Shown: positions 34,382-43,578 of the stretch, in pieces
Layout of the letters: every line of letters starts with the position of its first letter
Numbering within the stretch: position 1 is the first letter of the stretch
Source of the DNA: CAYVQF01 sp964454015
GTDB taxonomy: Bacteria > Myxococcota_A > Bradymonadia > UBA4248
Direction: 5' to 3'
Length of the DNA: 64,000 bases
NCBI GenBank assembly: GCA_964454015.1
Contig: CAYVQF010000017.1
Coordinates: 21,187-85,186, forward strand
The notes under the pieces: generated by a model
Told to the model about the DNA's origin: nothing
The model's input: the letters and a program-made list of their open reading frames with translations, nothing else
The model's database searches: none
Program-made: the position numbers and the translations under genes

Positions 34382-35527
34382 CTAGCTCTTGACCCAGCCC
34401 TTGACGATCTCCTTGGCCACCAGCCCTTCGGCCAGGGCCAGCGCCTCCGCCTCCGTTGGGGCTGGACGCACGGTGCGCTGCAGCGGCTCCTTGCGGCCGG
34501 GGCTGTAATCGGTCCAGTGCACCACGTAGGCCGGAAAGTCCCTATCCACCTCCGCTTTGTGGGTACACCACACCAAGAGCTTGCGCACGGCCAGGAGCCC
34601 GCGGCTGCTCTTGGTGTAGACCTCGCGGCGCAGCAACTCGGCAGGTGGCAACGTCTTGGCCGTGGGGGGTGCGCTCTCTTCCTCGAGGCGAGCGCCTACG
34701 GCAGGTGGATCCCAATAGGCGAGCAGGCCCTGCGGCTTCTCCTCGGCATGGTCAGCCCCCGAGGCAGCCGGCGCCCGAGCGGCACCCAAGGGTGGCCAGG
34801 GCCGCGCCCGCCCCTCCTCGCCACCCACGAAGGGCTGCACGAGCTCCATCGCGCTCAAGTGCAGCAACAGTTGGTAGCGCTCGCCGTCGACGCGCCCCTC
34901 GAGGAAGGCACACCAGGGCACCCCATCGGGGCGCAAGACCAAGGCCTCCCGCCCCTCGTCGCCAGCCCCCACCAGCACCACCTCATCGCGCGCGTCGAGC
35001 TCCTTGGCCATCGCATAGAGGAGCTCATAGCTCGTGGCATCCACGTGCGCCACTTGCAGCGTGCGGGAGAAGGCGTAGCGTCGCGCCGCCTGGCCGCGTG
35101 GCAGCCGCTGGCCCGTCCACCGCAGCGGCACATCGTCCGTGACGTTGGGGGCAATGACCTGGGGCAGCCCCCGGGCCACCTCTTCCCCCGCGGGGTCCAG
35201 CACCACCTCCACCCAGGTTGGGGCTGCATCCATTCGCGCGCCGCTGCTCGCGAGGTAGACCGTCTGGGTCGCGCCGATGAAGCGCCCCACCTGCTCCATG
35301 TCCACTTCGGGATCGCCCGCGACCAGGGCCTCGCCGTAGGGCGCGCCCAGGCGCTGCTGGAGCGCCGCGTCTTGGCCCGCTTCGGTGCAAGCCAGCCAAC
35401 GCCTGAAGCGCACCGCGCCGCCGCCCCACCCGAGCGTGGGCCCGGCGGGCTTGGGCAGCGGGACACAGGCCACGCGGGCCACCTGTCCACCTGCATCTGC
35501 GAGCCGCAAGTGCTTGCCTTCCTCCAT
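34382..35527 (-). CDS. Hypothetical protein, last gene of the MCE-linked run
   Basis: 381 residues from ATG 35527, preceded by GGGAGGG. No signal peptide or TM segment, so probably cytoplasmic. The sequence is rich in short beta strands (VVLVGAGDEGREALVLRPDG, YQLLLHLSAME) with a charged linker near 235-290. I do not recognise a family. It follows another unknown gene by 10 bp on the same strand, so the two are almost surely co-transcribed and may act together. Confidence 0.7.
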   Translation of the reverse strand: MEEGKHLRLADAGGQVARVACVPLPKPAGPTLGWGGGAVRFRRWLACTEAGQDAALQQRLGAPYGEALVAGDPEVDMEQVGRFIGATQTVYLASSGARMDAAPTWVEVVLDPAGEEVARGLPQVIAPNVTDDVPLRWTGQRLPRGQAARRYAFSRTLQVAHVDATSYELLYAMAKELDARDEVVLVGAGDEGREALVLRPDGVPWCAFLEGRVDGERYQLLLHLSAMELVQPFVGGEEGRARPWPPLGAARAPAASGADHAEEKPQGLLAYWDPPAVGARLEEESAPPTAKTLPPAELLRREVYTKSSRGLLAVRKLLVWCTHKAEVDRDFPAYVVHWTDYSPGRKEPLQRTVRPAPTEAEALALAEGLVAKEIVKGWVKS

Positions 35528-35537
35528 GCTTCCCTCC

Positions 35538-36140
35538 CTAGAACCACATCTCGAGGTCCAGGTCACTCACGTCGTCTTCTTCCGTCGCCTCGACCACGGG
35601 CCCCACGGCCCGATCCAACCACGGCGCCGGCTGCTCCGCCCCGATCACGGCGAAGGTGCCCGCGTCATTTTGGAGGAGAAAGGCGCTCTCGCGGCGAAAA
35701 TCTGGCCTGAACTTGAAGTCGATCCGCAGCACGGCTCCAGCGGCGAGCCTGGCGGCCAGCTCAGGGGCGAGCTCCCGCGGTGTCAATACATAGACGGCAG
35801 AGACCCGCACATCGAAGAGCCGCCGGGCCGGGACCTCCTCCGCCTCCTGCGGCTCTCCCAGGGTAGTGGGGAGCTTCTCCATGGCCTGGCCGCTGGCATC
35901 CAGGGCCACCAACGCGTCGTTGGCGACGTAGACGCCCGCCTCGCTCACATAGCCTTGGGCGCTCATCCCGCTCTGGAGCAAGAGGCCACCGTCTAGGGTC
36001 AGCGCGGCGCGGCGACAGGGCTCACCCTCGGCATCGAGGGGCAAGCGCCGCCGCGCGCCGTAAAGCTTGGCGCGTTCGAGCTTGGCCAAATCGAAAGACG
36101 AGGCCTGCCCCGCGAAAGTCACCACCACTGCCTTGGCCAT
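35538..36140 (-). CDS. Hypothetical protein
   Basis: 200 residues from ATG 36140 (MAKAVVVTF; GAGGA about 8 bases upstream). No signal peptide. Residues 18-60 (FDLAKLERAKLYGARRRLPL) resemble the start of TIGR-like small regulatory proteins, but there is no firm match. An acidic C-terminus ends in DLDLEMWF. It begins about 130 bp after the M23 gene and ends 10 bp before the next unknown gene. Function unknown. Confidence 0.7.
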   Translation of the reverse strand: MAKAVVVTFAGQASSFDLAKLERAKLYGARRRLPLDAEGEPCRRAALTLDGGLLLQSGMSAQGYVSEAGVYVANDALVALDASGQAMEKLPTTLGEPQEAEEVPARRLFDVRVSAVYVLTPRELAPELAARLAAGAVLRIDFKFRPDFRRESAFLLQNDAGTFAVIGAEQPAPWLDRAVGPVVEATEEDDVSDLDLEMWF

Positions 36141-36269
36141 GCCCACATCCTCGCGTCGCTTTGGCAACCCTGCCCGCGACCATCCTGGTCAGCTTGGCCG
36201 AGCCCGTCAAGGACCCCGTGGGCGGGCCGAGCGCGGTCATGCATCGGCCAGGCGCGCGGGTGCCAGGGG

Positions 36270-37022
36270 CTAACGTCGCCTGCTCTTCTTGCTGGATGGC
36301 TTCTTCTTCTTTGACTTGGCGCTGCGCTTGACCCGCGGCTTGCACTTGGAGGGCGCCTCGGATAGCCCCAAGAGCGGCGCCGGATCGACCCGCCGCCCTT
36401 GGAGATCTTCGATGTCCAGGTGCAAATGCGGCGGCGTCGACTGGGACGCCGTCCCACCCATGAGGCCGATCTCTTCTCCAGCGCGGATCACATCACCCGG
36501 CTTGAGATCCGGGCGAATCGCCGCCAGGTGCATATAGCGCACTTGGAAGCCATCGATGTCCGTCCCTTTGGCCCGGGTGACCAGCACAGCGCCGCTGCGC
36601 CACGCGCCCAGGTTGCGGGTGAAGGGATAGACCGTGCCATAGCCGGGAACCTCCAAGCGACGCGGGTACTGCTTGCCGCCGCGGCTCACCGTGCCCGAAC
36701 GCGTGTCGGGTCGGCCAAAGCTCCCGGGATCTTGTTCGGGGCGGCCCACCAAAACCACCACGGCGTCGACCATGGCCACGATAGGCTGGCCCACCCCCCC
36801 GTTCTCGCCAACGCCACCAAAGTCGATGGCTTGATGGCGACAACCGGCGCCGTCGAAGCCGCGCATGATGTTGTCCGGCGAGTAGGGCAAGACGAAGGCA
36901 GCAGCCTCGGTCTCGAGCCAACCCGCGGCGACCAGGGCGTCGCGGCCAGGCTCGCTGACATAGTACCCCGTCGTCGACAGCACCCAGACGGCGTAAGATG
37001 TCACGAAAAAGAACGGCGGCAT
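36270..37022 (-). CDS. M23-family (LytM-type) peptidase
   Basis: 250 residues from ATG 37022 with AAGGAGG upstream. A hydrophobic N-terminus (FFFVTSYAVWVLSTTGYYV) serves as an anchor or signal. The LytM zinc site is visible: His and Asp in HQAIDFGGV near residue 62, and the HLHLD pair in TPPHLHLDIEDLQ near residue 198, with the normal GEEIGLMGGT before it. A long Lys/Arg/Ser C-terminal tail (about 220-250) could bind DNA, membrane or wall. M23 enzymes cut peptidoglycan crosslinks. It sits 11 bp after the metallo-beta-lactamase-fold gene in the MCE-linked run. Confidence 0.9.
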   Translation of the reverse strand: MPPFFFVTSYAVWVLSTTGYYVSEPGRDALVAAGWLETEAAAFVLPYSPDNIMRGFDGAGCRHQAIDFGGVGENGGVGQPIVAMVDAVVVLVGRPEQDPGSFGRPDTRSGTVSRGGKQYPRRLEVPGYGTVYPFTRNLGAWRSGAVLVTRAKGTDIDGFQVRYMHLAAIRPDLKPGDVIRAGEEIGLMGGTASQSTPPHLHLDIEDLQGRRVDPAPLLGLSEAPSKCKPRVKRSAKSKKKKPSSKKSRRR

Positions 37023-37032
37023 GCAGCCTCCT

Positions 37033-37971
37033 TCAGCGGCCAAGGGCCAAGGTGCTCCCGATGGGGGGCGCCCACACCCGCTCCGCCACACCCTGCGCTT
37101 GCGCTAGGGCCGCCATGAGGCGCGCCCGCGGCTCATCGAGCGCCTCATCACTCAACACGAAAGTACCCCAATGCACGGCCAACATCTCCTCGGCACCACT
37201 CGCCCGAAACGCCGCCAGGGCCTGCTCGGGGTTCATGTGCTGCTTCAGCATAAACCACTCCGGGGCATAAGCGCCAATCGGCAGCACCGCCCAGTCCAAC
37301 CCCGGACAGCGCTCACCTATTTCCGCGAAGTGATCCCCCTGCGCCGTGTCACCCGCGAAGTAGACCTGCCGGCCCCGCCCCTGCACCACGAAACCGCACC
37401 ACCAAGTGCGGTTGCGATCCCAGAGGCCACGCTGCGACCAGTGCTGGGCCGGCACGCAGAGCACGCTGACGCCCTTGGGCCCCTCCCAGCCTTCCCACCA
37501 GCGCAGGGGTGTCACGCGCTCGGCGGCCACCCCCCATGCGCGCAGGGTCCGCTCCACCCCCAGGGGCACGAGGTAGTGGGGGGCGCCCTGGCGCTCCAGC
37601 GCCGCGATGCTCCCTCTGTCGAGGTGATCCCGGTGGTTGTGGGTGATCAGCACCACGTCGATCTTGGGCCACGCCGTGGCCGCCAGCGGCCACGGCGTCC
37701 GGCGGCGCAGCCCCGGGCCGATACGCGCGCTCAGCACGGGATCCACCAGGCACCACAGGTCCTCGGCCAAGCTCAGCAACACCGAGCCATGCCCTAGCCA
37801 GGTCAACCCAGGGCAGGTCGCTGCCGGCGCACAGGGCACCACCGGCGCCGCCTCCCCCGTCACGCGCCAGGGCCGGCGGCCCAACACCCGGTCCACCACG
37901 GCCCAGCGCAGGATGTCCCCCAAGCCCGGGTGGTGCCAGCCATCGGCATTCAGGTAACGTCGCGCCGTCAT
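37033..37971 (-). CDS. Metallo-beta-lactamase-fold hydrolase (NAPE-PLD/UlaG-like)
   Basis: 312 residues, ATG with GAGGGGG upstream. The zinc motif THNHRDHLD (HxHxDH) is near residue 115. Further metal ligands include the His in VPAQHWSQR, the Asp in YFAGDTAQGDH and the His in MLAVHWGTF. The pattern LTWLGHGSVLLSL near the start is typical of the branch containing N-acyl-phosphatidylethanolamine phospholipase D and UlaG. A phospholipid-like substrate is attractive because of the upstream MCE lipid-transport genes, but that is inference. Starts 12 bp after the outer-membrane protein gene. Confidence 0.9.
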   Translation of the reverse strand: MTARRYLNADGWHHPGLGDILRWAVVDRVLGRRPWRVTGEAAPVVPCAPAATCPGLTWLGHGSVLLSLAEDLWCLVDPVLSARIGPGLRRRTPWPLAATAWPKIDVVLITHNHRDHLDRGSIAALERQGAPHYLVPLGVERTLRAWGVAAERVTPLRWWEGWEGPKGVSVLCVPAQHWSQRGLWDRNRTWWCGFVVQGRGRQVYFAGDTAQGDHFAEIGERCPGLDWAVLPIGAYAPEWFMLKQHMNPEQALAAFRASGAEEMLAVHWGTFVLSDEALDEPRARLMAALAQAQGVAERVWAPPIGSTLALGR

Positions 37972-37983
37972 CAGCCCCCTCGC

Positions 37984-39630
37984 TCAGAACAAACGATAGG
38001 CAAAACGCAGGATCAAGGTCTGATCGATCTGCGTCTTGTCAATCAAGCTCGGGTCATCCTTGAGGCGCAAGGTGTAGATCAACGACGCGATGGAGCTCAA
38101 GCGCAAGGTGGCGCTGGCCCGCAAGTCGATGAAGGGCTCCGTGTAGTCGTCAAAGGGCACCAAGAAACTCGCGTCGGCCTTGAAGCTCAGCCAATGCAGC
38201 GGCACCACCTCGAGGATCACCGCCGCCTCACCGCCGTACTGCTGCACGTTATCGACCTGGCGAATCTCCGCCACCCCACTGCGCAAGCTCTCCACCACGT
38301 AGAGCTCCCGGGCAAAGACCTGCCTGAAGCCCAATCCCAAGCGCGTGGTGAACTTCAACCAGAAGCCCGCCGAGAAATCCAAGCGCCCGCCCACACCAAA
38401 ATCCAACTCTATAGGAGAAAAAGGCTTGGCGATCTCCGCCTCCAGCTCGGCCTCACTCGACTCCGACACCAGCTCGCCTTGCTTGTCGTAACGGCGCACC
38501 GTGGTCGGCTGGTCGAACTCCTGATAGGCCGTCACCATGTTGGTCTCCAACGAGGTGCGCACATAGGGGCCAAACCACGGGGTCAACCGATAGGCATAGA
38601 GGAGATCCAAGTTGATCTCGTCCACCGTCGGCACGAAAGGACGGTCGGGCAAGCGGAGCCGACCGCCGATCTCGATGTTGGCCCGCCCATAACCAAAGTG
38701 ATTGTCTTCAAGAAAGCCCGCCACGCTCTCGATGAAGGCCGCAATATCCACGACCTGCCCCTCGGCCTTGCCCACCACATTGTCCGCCTGGTTGAAGCCG
38801 ATGGAGCCCCCCACGATGAGGTTGACGTCGAATCCCTGCAGGTTCTCCGGCGCCAGGGCCACCTCACCGGCGCCCAAAATATCACCCGTCTCGGGATCCA
38901 TCACCAAGGTGTACTGCACCAACTGCCCCGGCGGCAGACGCAGGGTCACGAAGTTCTTGCGCGCTTGATAGCTCTCACCGGGCGACAGAATCATGTAGGT
39001 GCCCGGCCACAACAGCCACGTCGAGAGCTGCTCACCCTCGGAGATGGCTGCCCCCAAGCCCAAACCCACGTAGTCGCGGCTCGGCAAGCGCACCAGCTCG
39101 TAGGCACCGCGAAAGGGGGTACCGCGATCATTGACCACGTTCACCAAGAGCCCCGACCACTCGACGGGCACGAAGGTCACCAAGCCCTCGACCACGCGCA
39201 CGTCGAAGACGAGCATGTTCTCGGGCACGCCTGAGCCGACCAGGACCGTGTACAGTCCCGGTAAAACGTAGACCATCGAGCCCGTGCGCGTCTCGGCCAC
39301 CAGATGCTCGCCTTGAAGCACTTGGAACTGTGGCTCAGCCTGACCCGAGCTCATGGCGGGCACGAAGATGCCCCCCGTCGCCGCCGGTCGCAAGTGCGGG
39401 TCCTGCTCCACCTGGAGCGCCGGCACGGGCTGGAGCCACGACTCACTGCCCCCATGCGGGTCCCCCTGGGTGGCAGCCTCTCCCCCTTGCGCGGCCAAGC
39501 CCCCCGGCATCGCGAGCTGAACCCACGCCCCCAAGAGCACCATCAGCCCCAAACGCAGGAGCACCCCCGCACTCCACAAACAACTACGGCGGCGATAACA
39601 GCCTCTCACCCTCACTTCTCGAAACACCAT
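37984..39630 (-). CDS. Predicted outer-membrane beta-barrel protein linked to the MCE system
   Basis: 548 residues from ATG 39630, preceded by GAGGAGG; the longer frame is a shadow of the neighbour. Signal peptide with core SAGVLLRLGLMVLLGAWVQL. The N-terminal half has PEGA/carboxypeptidase-like beta repeats (SMVYVLPGLYTVLVGSG and STWLLWPGTYMILSPGESYQ). The C-terminal ~270 residues alternate in strands and end in LILRFAYRLF, with a terminal Phe as expected of barrels handled by the BAM machinery. It begins 31 bp after the PqiC-like lipoprotein, so it may be the outer-membrane end of the lipid-transport chain. That role is not established for this family. Confidence 0.78.
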   Translation of the reverse strand: MVFREVRVRGCYRRRSCLWSAGVLLRLGLMVLLGAWVQLAMPGGLAAQGGEAATQGDPHGGSESWLQPVPALQVEQDPHLRPAATGGIFVPAMSSGQAEPQFQVLQGEHLVAETRTGSMVYVLPGLYTVLVGSGVPENMLVFDVRVVEGLVTFVPVEWSGLLVNVVNDRGTPFRGAYELVRLPSRDYVGLGLGAAISEGEQLSTWLLWPGTYMILSPGESYQARKNFVTLRLPPGQLVQYTLVMDPETGDILGAGEVALAPENLQGFDVNLIVGGSIGFNQADNVVGKAEGQVVDIAAFIESVAGFLEDNHFGYGRANIEIGGRLRLPDRPFVPTVDEINLDLLYAYRLTPWFGPYVRTSLETNMVTAYQEFDQPTTVRRYDKQGELVSESSEAELEAEIAKPFSPIELDFGVGGRLDFSAGFWLKFTTRLGLGFRQVFARELYVVESLRSGVAEIRQVDNVQQYGGEAAVILEVVPLHWLSFKADASFLVPFDDYTEPFIDLRASATLRLSSIASLIYTLRLKDDPSLIDKTQIDQTLILRFAYRLF

Positions 39631-39661
39631 CTCGCCTCCTCGGCTCACCCCAGATGCGTGA

Positions 39662-40441
39662 TCAAGGCCGCCGGGGCCGCAGCCGCGCCCCAGGTCCCTC
39701 ACTCGCATCGAAATCATCGCCTGCTGCCTCCCCCTCCTCCATGGCCGGAGCGCTGATCGTGGGCCGCACCTGCGGTCCGCCGGCTGGCGCCGGCGCCCCC
39801 GTCTCGGTCGCCAGAAAGGCGTCCAAATCGGCAAAGGCCAACTGCAAGGTCTCAGCGGCGATCTCGCTCATGGCCCGCACCACGAAAACGGGCTGCCGGT
39901 TATAGACGGGCTTGCGCGTGTCGACCTCGTACTCCCACAGGCGGCGGCCATCGTCGAAACGCGTCAAGGTCAAACGATAGGAGAGCCGAGCGAACCAGGC
40001 ATCGTCCGTCGCGTTGAGCTCCTCGATGGCCAACAACTCGCAGTCCAGATCGTAATCGGGCACCCGGTCCCCAATGTCCAACACCACCTCGGTAAAGAGG
40101 CGGGTGTAGCGCAGATGAGAGACCACCACCTCGCGCATCATGTTGCGCGGCTTCACCGCCCACAGCTTGTACCAGTAATACTGGAACTCGTGTGGGTTGG
40201 TGCGGTAGACCATCTCGTTGCGGTCATAGGCCAACGCCGTGGTGAAACGCTTCACCCGCACCTGCACCGGATAGCGCGCCTGGCTGTAGTTCCAGGTGTG
40301 CTCCAAGGGATATTCCAAGGCAAAATAGGTACGATCCGGCGAAGAGCCGCCAAAACAGCCCACCACTCCCCAAGTGGCGCCGGCGCACGCCAGCATGAGC
40401 AGCACCGCAGCAAACCCGACCCCGTTCTTCTTGCAACACAT
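39662..40441 (-). CDS. ABC-transport auxiliary lipoprotein (PqiC-like)
   Basis: 259 residues; its ATG overlaps the MlaD stop (TAATG). Signal peptide with lipid Cys (LMLACAGATWGVVGCFGG; the exact Cys is ambiguous). The mature domain matches the transport-auxiliary lipoprotein family found with MCE systems: RTYFALEYPLEHTW, ALAYDRNEMVYRTNPHEFQY, then YELDC-like DYDLDCELLAIEEL. In PqiABC and Mce systems the equivalent protein docks the MCE tunnel at the outer membrane. A Pro/Glu-rich C-terminal tail follows. The gene order permease, ATPase, MCE protein, lipoprotein is standard. Confidence 0.85.
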   Translation of the reverse strand: MCCKKNGVGFAAVLLMLACAGATWGVVGCFGGSSPDRTYFALEYPLEHTWNYSQARYPVQVRVKRFTTALAYDRNEMVYRTNPHEFQYYWYKLWAVKPRNMMREVVVSHLRYTRLFTEVVLDIGDRVPDYDLDCELLAIEELNATDDAWFARLSYRLTLTRFDDGRRLWEYEVDTRKPVYNRQPVFVVRAMSEIAAETLQLAFADLDAFLATETGAPAPAGGPQVRPTISAPAMEEGEAAGDDFDASEGPGARLRPRRP

Positions 40442-41445
40442 TAGGGTAGCCTCCGTTCCCGTTCACTGCGCCCGCCGATCAACACCGACGGGTTGTCGAC
40501 CAGAATCTGGGTGAACTCCGACATGTTCTCCGTGGTGGTCGCCAACTCTTCCAAGGCGCGACGCAAGTCGTCCCGGGTGCGCAACAAGGTCACCTCCGCC
40601 GCCCCGACCAAGCGCGACGTATCGCTCACCAGTGTATGGACCGCGGCGATGGTCGCACCCAGCTCCTCCGGGCCCATGCGTTGCTGCGTCTCGCCCAAGA
40701 CGCGCTGCACCAAGGTGAGAATGCGCTCCACTTGCCGAGGATCGATGAGGGTGGAGATGAAGTCCAAGGTCTTGCGCAGCGAAGCCAGGACACCGTCGAG
40801 CTCCGCCACCGCCGCATGCACCGCCACCCCCGTCGCCCGAAGCTGCTGCACCATGGCGCGCACATCGGCGCGGTTCTCTTCCATGATCTCCCGCAGTGAA
40901 CGCAGGACTTGCTCCGTTTCGGCCAACACCGCCGTCACATGGACCATGTTGTCACCCCGGGTCACCTCGACCAGGTTGTCCAAGAGGGTCTCGATCTTGG
41001 CGCTGATACTGAAAGCGCGCTCCGTCAGGAGATCGAAATCGGAACCACCCGAGGGGATCTCTGCGCCGGGCGGCAGGCGCACCGAGTCGGGACCGCCACC
41101 GCTGAGCTCAATCACCTTCAGCCCCGTGATCCCCTGGAGACTCAGCACCGCGATGGTGTCCTCCGTCACCGGCGTCCCCTGCTCCAGGCTCAGCCGAATG
41201 ATGGTCTGACTCGGGTTGTCCGGCGCAATGCGCACATCCTCCACCCGCCCCACCCGGATGCCGTTGTAGCGGACCTGTGAGCCGCGCTCCAAGCCGCCCG
41301 TGCTGCCATCCAGGCGCACCACATAGGTGTCGCGCTGCTGCAGCAGCGACGAGCCCACCAGGGAGAAGATGGTCCCCACGAGCAAGACCCCGGAGACCAA
41401 CAAAAATAGGGACAAACGCACCTTCTGGGCCCGCGTCGCGCTCAT
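40441..41445 (-). CDS. mlaD: MlaD/MCE-domain lipid transport substrate-binding protein
   Basis: 334 residues, ATG overlapping the MlaF stop by four bases (ATGA). One N-terminal TM helix (VRLSLFLLVSGVLLVGTIFS), then a single MCE domain about 40-120 (TYVVRLDGSTGGLERGSQVR, then RYNGIRVGRVEDVRI). A long helical C-terminal region follows, which in homologues forms the hexameric barrel or needle (for example TAVLAETEQVLRSLREIMEE). It carries phospholipids between inner and outer membranes from the periplasmic face. Longer than E. coli MlaD (~180 aa), closer to Mce/PqiB-type proteins with extended helices. Confidence 0.93.
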   Translation of the reverse strand: MSATRAQKVRLSLFLLVSGVLLVGTIFSLVGSSLLQQRDTYVVRLDGSTGGLERGSQVRYNGIRVGRVEDVRIAPDNPSQTIIRLSLEQGTPVTEDTIAVLSLQGITGLKVIELSGGGPDSVRLPPGAEIPSGGSDFDLLTERAFSISAKIETLLDNLVEVTRGDNMVHVTAVLAETEQVLRSLREIMEENRADVRAMVQQLRATGVAVHAAVAELDGVLASLRKTLDFISTLIDPRQVERILTLVQRVLGETQQRMGPEELGATIAAVHTLVSDTSRLVGAAEVTLLRTRDDLRRALEELATTTENMSEFTQILVDNPSVLIGGRSERERRLP

Positions 41446-42248
41446 GACACCTCTCCTGGACTCTCGCGCAACTGTGACAGCAGGGCTGCCGACGCCGCAC
41501 CCGGTGGGTTGGCCTCGCGGGCAAAGAAATGGTGGACCACCGCGTCGTCACAAGCCATGGCCGCCTCCAAAGCTCCATCGAAACGCACGCGACCGGCATC
41601 GAGCATCACCACCCGGTCGGCGATGCGCTTGATCGAGTCGAGATCATGGGTCACCACCACCAGGGTGATCCCCAGCTCCGCCCGCAGCCGCAACAACAGG
41701 ACATCGAGATCGGCGGCCGTGATGGGGTCGAGCCCCGCCGACGGCTCGTCGCACAGGATCACCTCGGGATCCAAGACCATGGCCCGAGCAAAACCCGCGC
41801 GCTTGCGCATCCCGCCCGAGAGCTCACTCGGCAGCAAATGCACGGCGTGACTGAGCTGCACCTGGCCCAACTTGAAGTGGATGATTTCGTCCACCACGTC
41901 GGGCGGCAGATCCGTGTGGGCCCGCAACGGAATGGCCAAATTCTCGTACACCGAGATGGAGTTCAACAGGGCCCCGTTCTGATACATGAAGCCGAGCTTG
42001 CCCAGAAAAGCCGCCCGCGCCTCACCTTCCAATGCCTGCATGTCCTCGCCGAGCAAGCGGATGCTCCCCGCACGTGGTGGCACCAAGCCCAAGGCCGCCC
42101 GCAGCAGCGTCGACTTGCCACAGCCGCTGCCACCGACGACGCAGGTCACGCTGCCCCGCGGGATCGACGTGCTGACGCCACGCAGGATCACCTTCTCGCC
42201 GTAAGCCACCACCAGGTCGCGTGCTTCAATCACCGTCTCGATGGTCAT
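41442..42248 (-). CDS. mlaF: MCE/Mla lipid transport ATP-binding protein
   Basis: 268 residues from ATG 42248; an in-frame GTG at 42278 is possible but less likely. ABC ATPase with Walker A GGSGCGKST, Q-loop in LGFMYQNGALL, signature LSGGMRKR, Walker B VILCDEPSAGLDP and switch His in VVVTHD. The LNSISVYENLAIPLRAH segment and the GGMRKR signature are typical of MlaF. It powers lipid transfer with the permease next to it. Start and stop overlaps with MlaD show a tight operon. Confidence 0.95.
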   Translation of the reverse strand: MTIETVIEARDLVVAYGEKVILRGVSTSIPRGSVTCVVGGSGCGKSTLLRAALGLVPPRAGSIRLLGEDMQALEGEARAAFLGKLGFMYQNGALLNSISVYENLAIPLRAHTDLPPDVVDEIIHFKLGQVQLSHAVHLLPSELSGGMRKRAGFARAMVLDPEVILCDEPSAGLDPITAADLDVLLLRLRAELGITLVVVTHDLDSIKRIADRVVMLDAGRVRFDGALEAAMACDDAVVHHFFAREANPPGAASAALLSQLRESPGEVS

Positions 42249-42284
42249 GCTTTCACCCGTTCCGATCGCAACTCCCACCTCGCA

Positions 42285-43385
42285 TCACATGTAAAACACG
42301 ATATTGAACACGGCGTCAGCGACGATGACCCAAAAAATGCTACTCACCACGCTGGTCGTCGTCACCTTCCCCACCGAGTCAGCGCCGCCATAAGCCTGAA
42401 AACCATGGTGCGCCGCCACCAGAACGATGATCCACGCAAAGGCCACGCTCTTGATCAGCCCCGAAACCAAGTCCTTCACCACCAGCGCATCGAAGAGCTG
42501 GTGCAAGAAGGCCGAGGCCCCCAGGTCCATATACAATACGGCCACCAAGAAACCGCCAAAGATGCCCAACAAGTTGGCGAAGACCACCAGCCCAGGCATG
42601 GTCAGTGTAATGGCCTGAAACTTCGGCACCACCACGTATCGCACCGGCTCCAAGCCCATGGTGCGCAGAGCGTCCACCTCCTCGTTCACATTCATCGTCG
42701 CGATCTCTGCCGCGATGGACGCTCCGCTGCGACCGGCGATGATGATCGCCGTCATCAACGGCCCCATCTCCCGCGTCATGGAGACCCCGATCAAGTTCGC
42801 CACGAAGATGTCCGCGCCAAACTGTTGGAGCTGGTAAGCCGACTGCAGCGCCACCACGGCACCGATCAAGAAGGCGATCAGCGCAACGATCCCCAAGGCC
42901 TCGACCCCGATGCGGTTGGCCTCCAGCCACAACGCACCGCGTCGCACCCGCCGCGTCCGCGTCGCACCGGCCACGCTCCACACCAAGGTGTCCGCCGTCA
43001 GGAAGGCAAAATGCTTGAAGCCAGCCCACTGCGCCAGGGCCGCATCAGCCAAAGACACCAGCCACGAATCTCCCCCACCCGCGCGAGGCTCCCGCGCCGG
43101 CCGAACGAAGCGTCCCAGGGCACCCTCGGCACACGCGCTCCACGCCACCAACTGCAGCGCCACGCCGCGCCGCGCCGCTTCCTGCTGCAGCACCGCCAGA
43201 AGCGCCGCCCCTGCCGTGTCCATCGCCGCGATGCCACCCAGATCCACCGCCACGGAACGCACGCCGCGCTGCCGCAGGGCTGCCAGGAGCTGCGGGCGCA
43301 GGGACGCCACAGACGCCCGGGTCAAGGGGCCGCTCAGGGTCACCCTCAACTCGCCCGCTGCTGTCGACAACTCCACCGTCGCCAT
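42285..43385 (-). CDS. mlaE: MCE/Mla lipid transport permease with N-terminal STAS domain
   Basis: 366 residues from ATG 43385 (AAGGAG upstream). Residues about 1-85 form a STAS domain (VAVDLGGIAAMDTAGAALLA is the core), and the rest is the MlaE permease with five to six TM helices and motifs LQSAYQLQQFGADIF, MTREMGPLMTAIIIAGRSGA and NEEVDALRTMGLEP. In E. coli the STAS role is a separate protein (MlaB); here it is fused. This is the first gene of the co-directional run, so the promoter should lie in 43386-43578. Confidence 0.95.
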   Translation of the reverse strand: MATVELSTAAGELRVTLSGPLTRASVASLRPQLLAALRQRGVRSVAVDLGGIAAMDTAGAALLAVLQQEAARRGVALQLVAWSACAEGALGRFVRPAREPRAGGGDSWLVSLADAALAQWAGFKHFAFLTADTLVWSVAGATRTRRVRRGALWLEANRIGVEALGIVALIAFLIGAVVALQSAYQLQQFGADIFVANLIGVSMTREMGPLMTAIIIAGRSGASIAAEIATMNVNEEVDALRTMGLEPVRYVVVPKFQAITLTMPGLVVFANLLGIFGGFLVAVLYMDLGASAFLHQLFDALVVKDLVSGLIKSVAFAWIIVLVAAHHGFQAYGGADSVGKVTTTSVVSSIFWVIVADAVFNIVFYM

Positions 43386-43578
43386 TGCACTCCTTTCAAA
43401 CCCATGGCACGCCGCCACAATGAAGCCACCACCTTAGGCATTCGCCTCCGGGGATGCAATCGCCTCCCCTCTACGCTTTGTTCAAGCCCAAGAACGTGCC
43501 TCGCGCCCCAGCCCTGCTAAATTCGCATCCAGCCCACGATGGGTCAGCGCTCCCCAGCGCCAACCAAGGAATGGTCAC

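Noticed and set aside
41529..43520. 663-codon plus-strand frame
   Set aside because: Antisense to MlaF and MlaE with conserved motifs; His/Gln/Arg-rich shadow.
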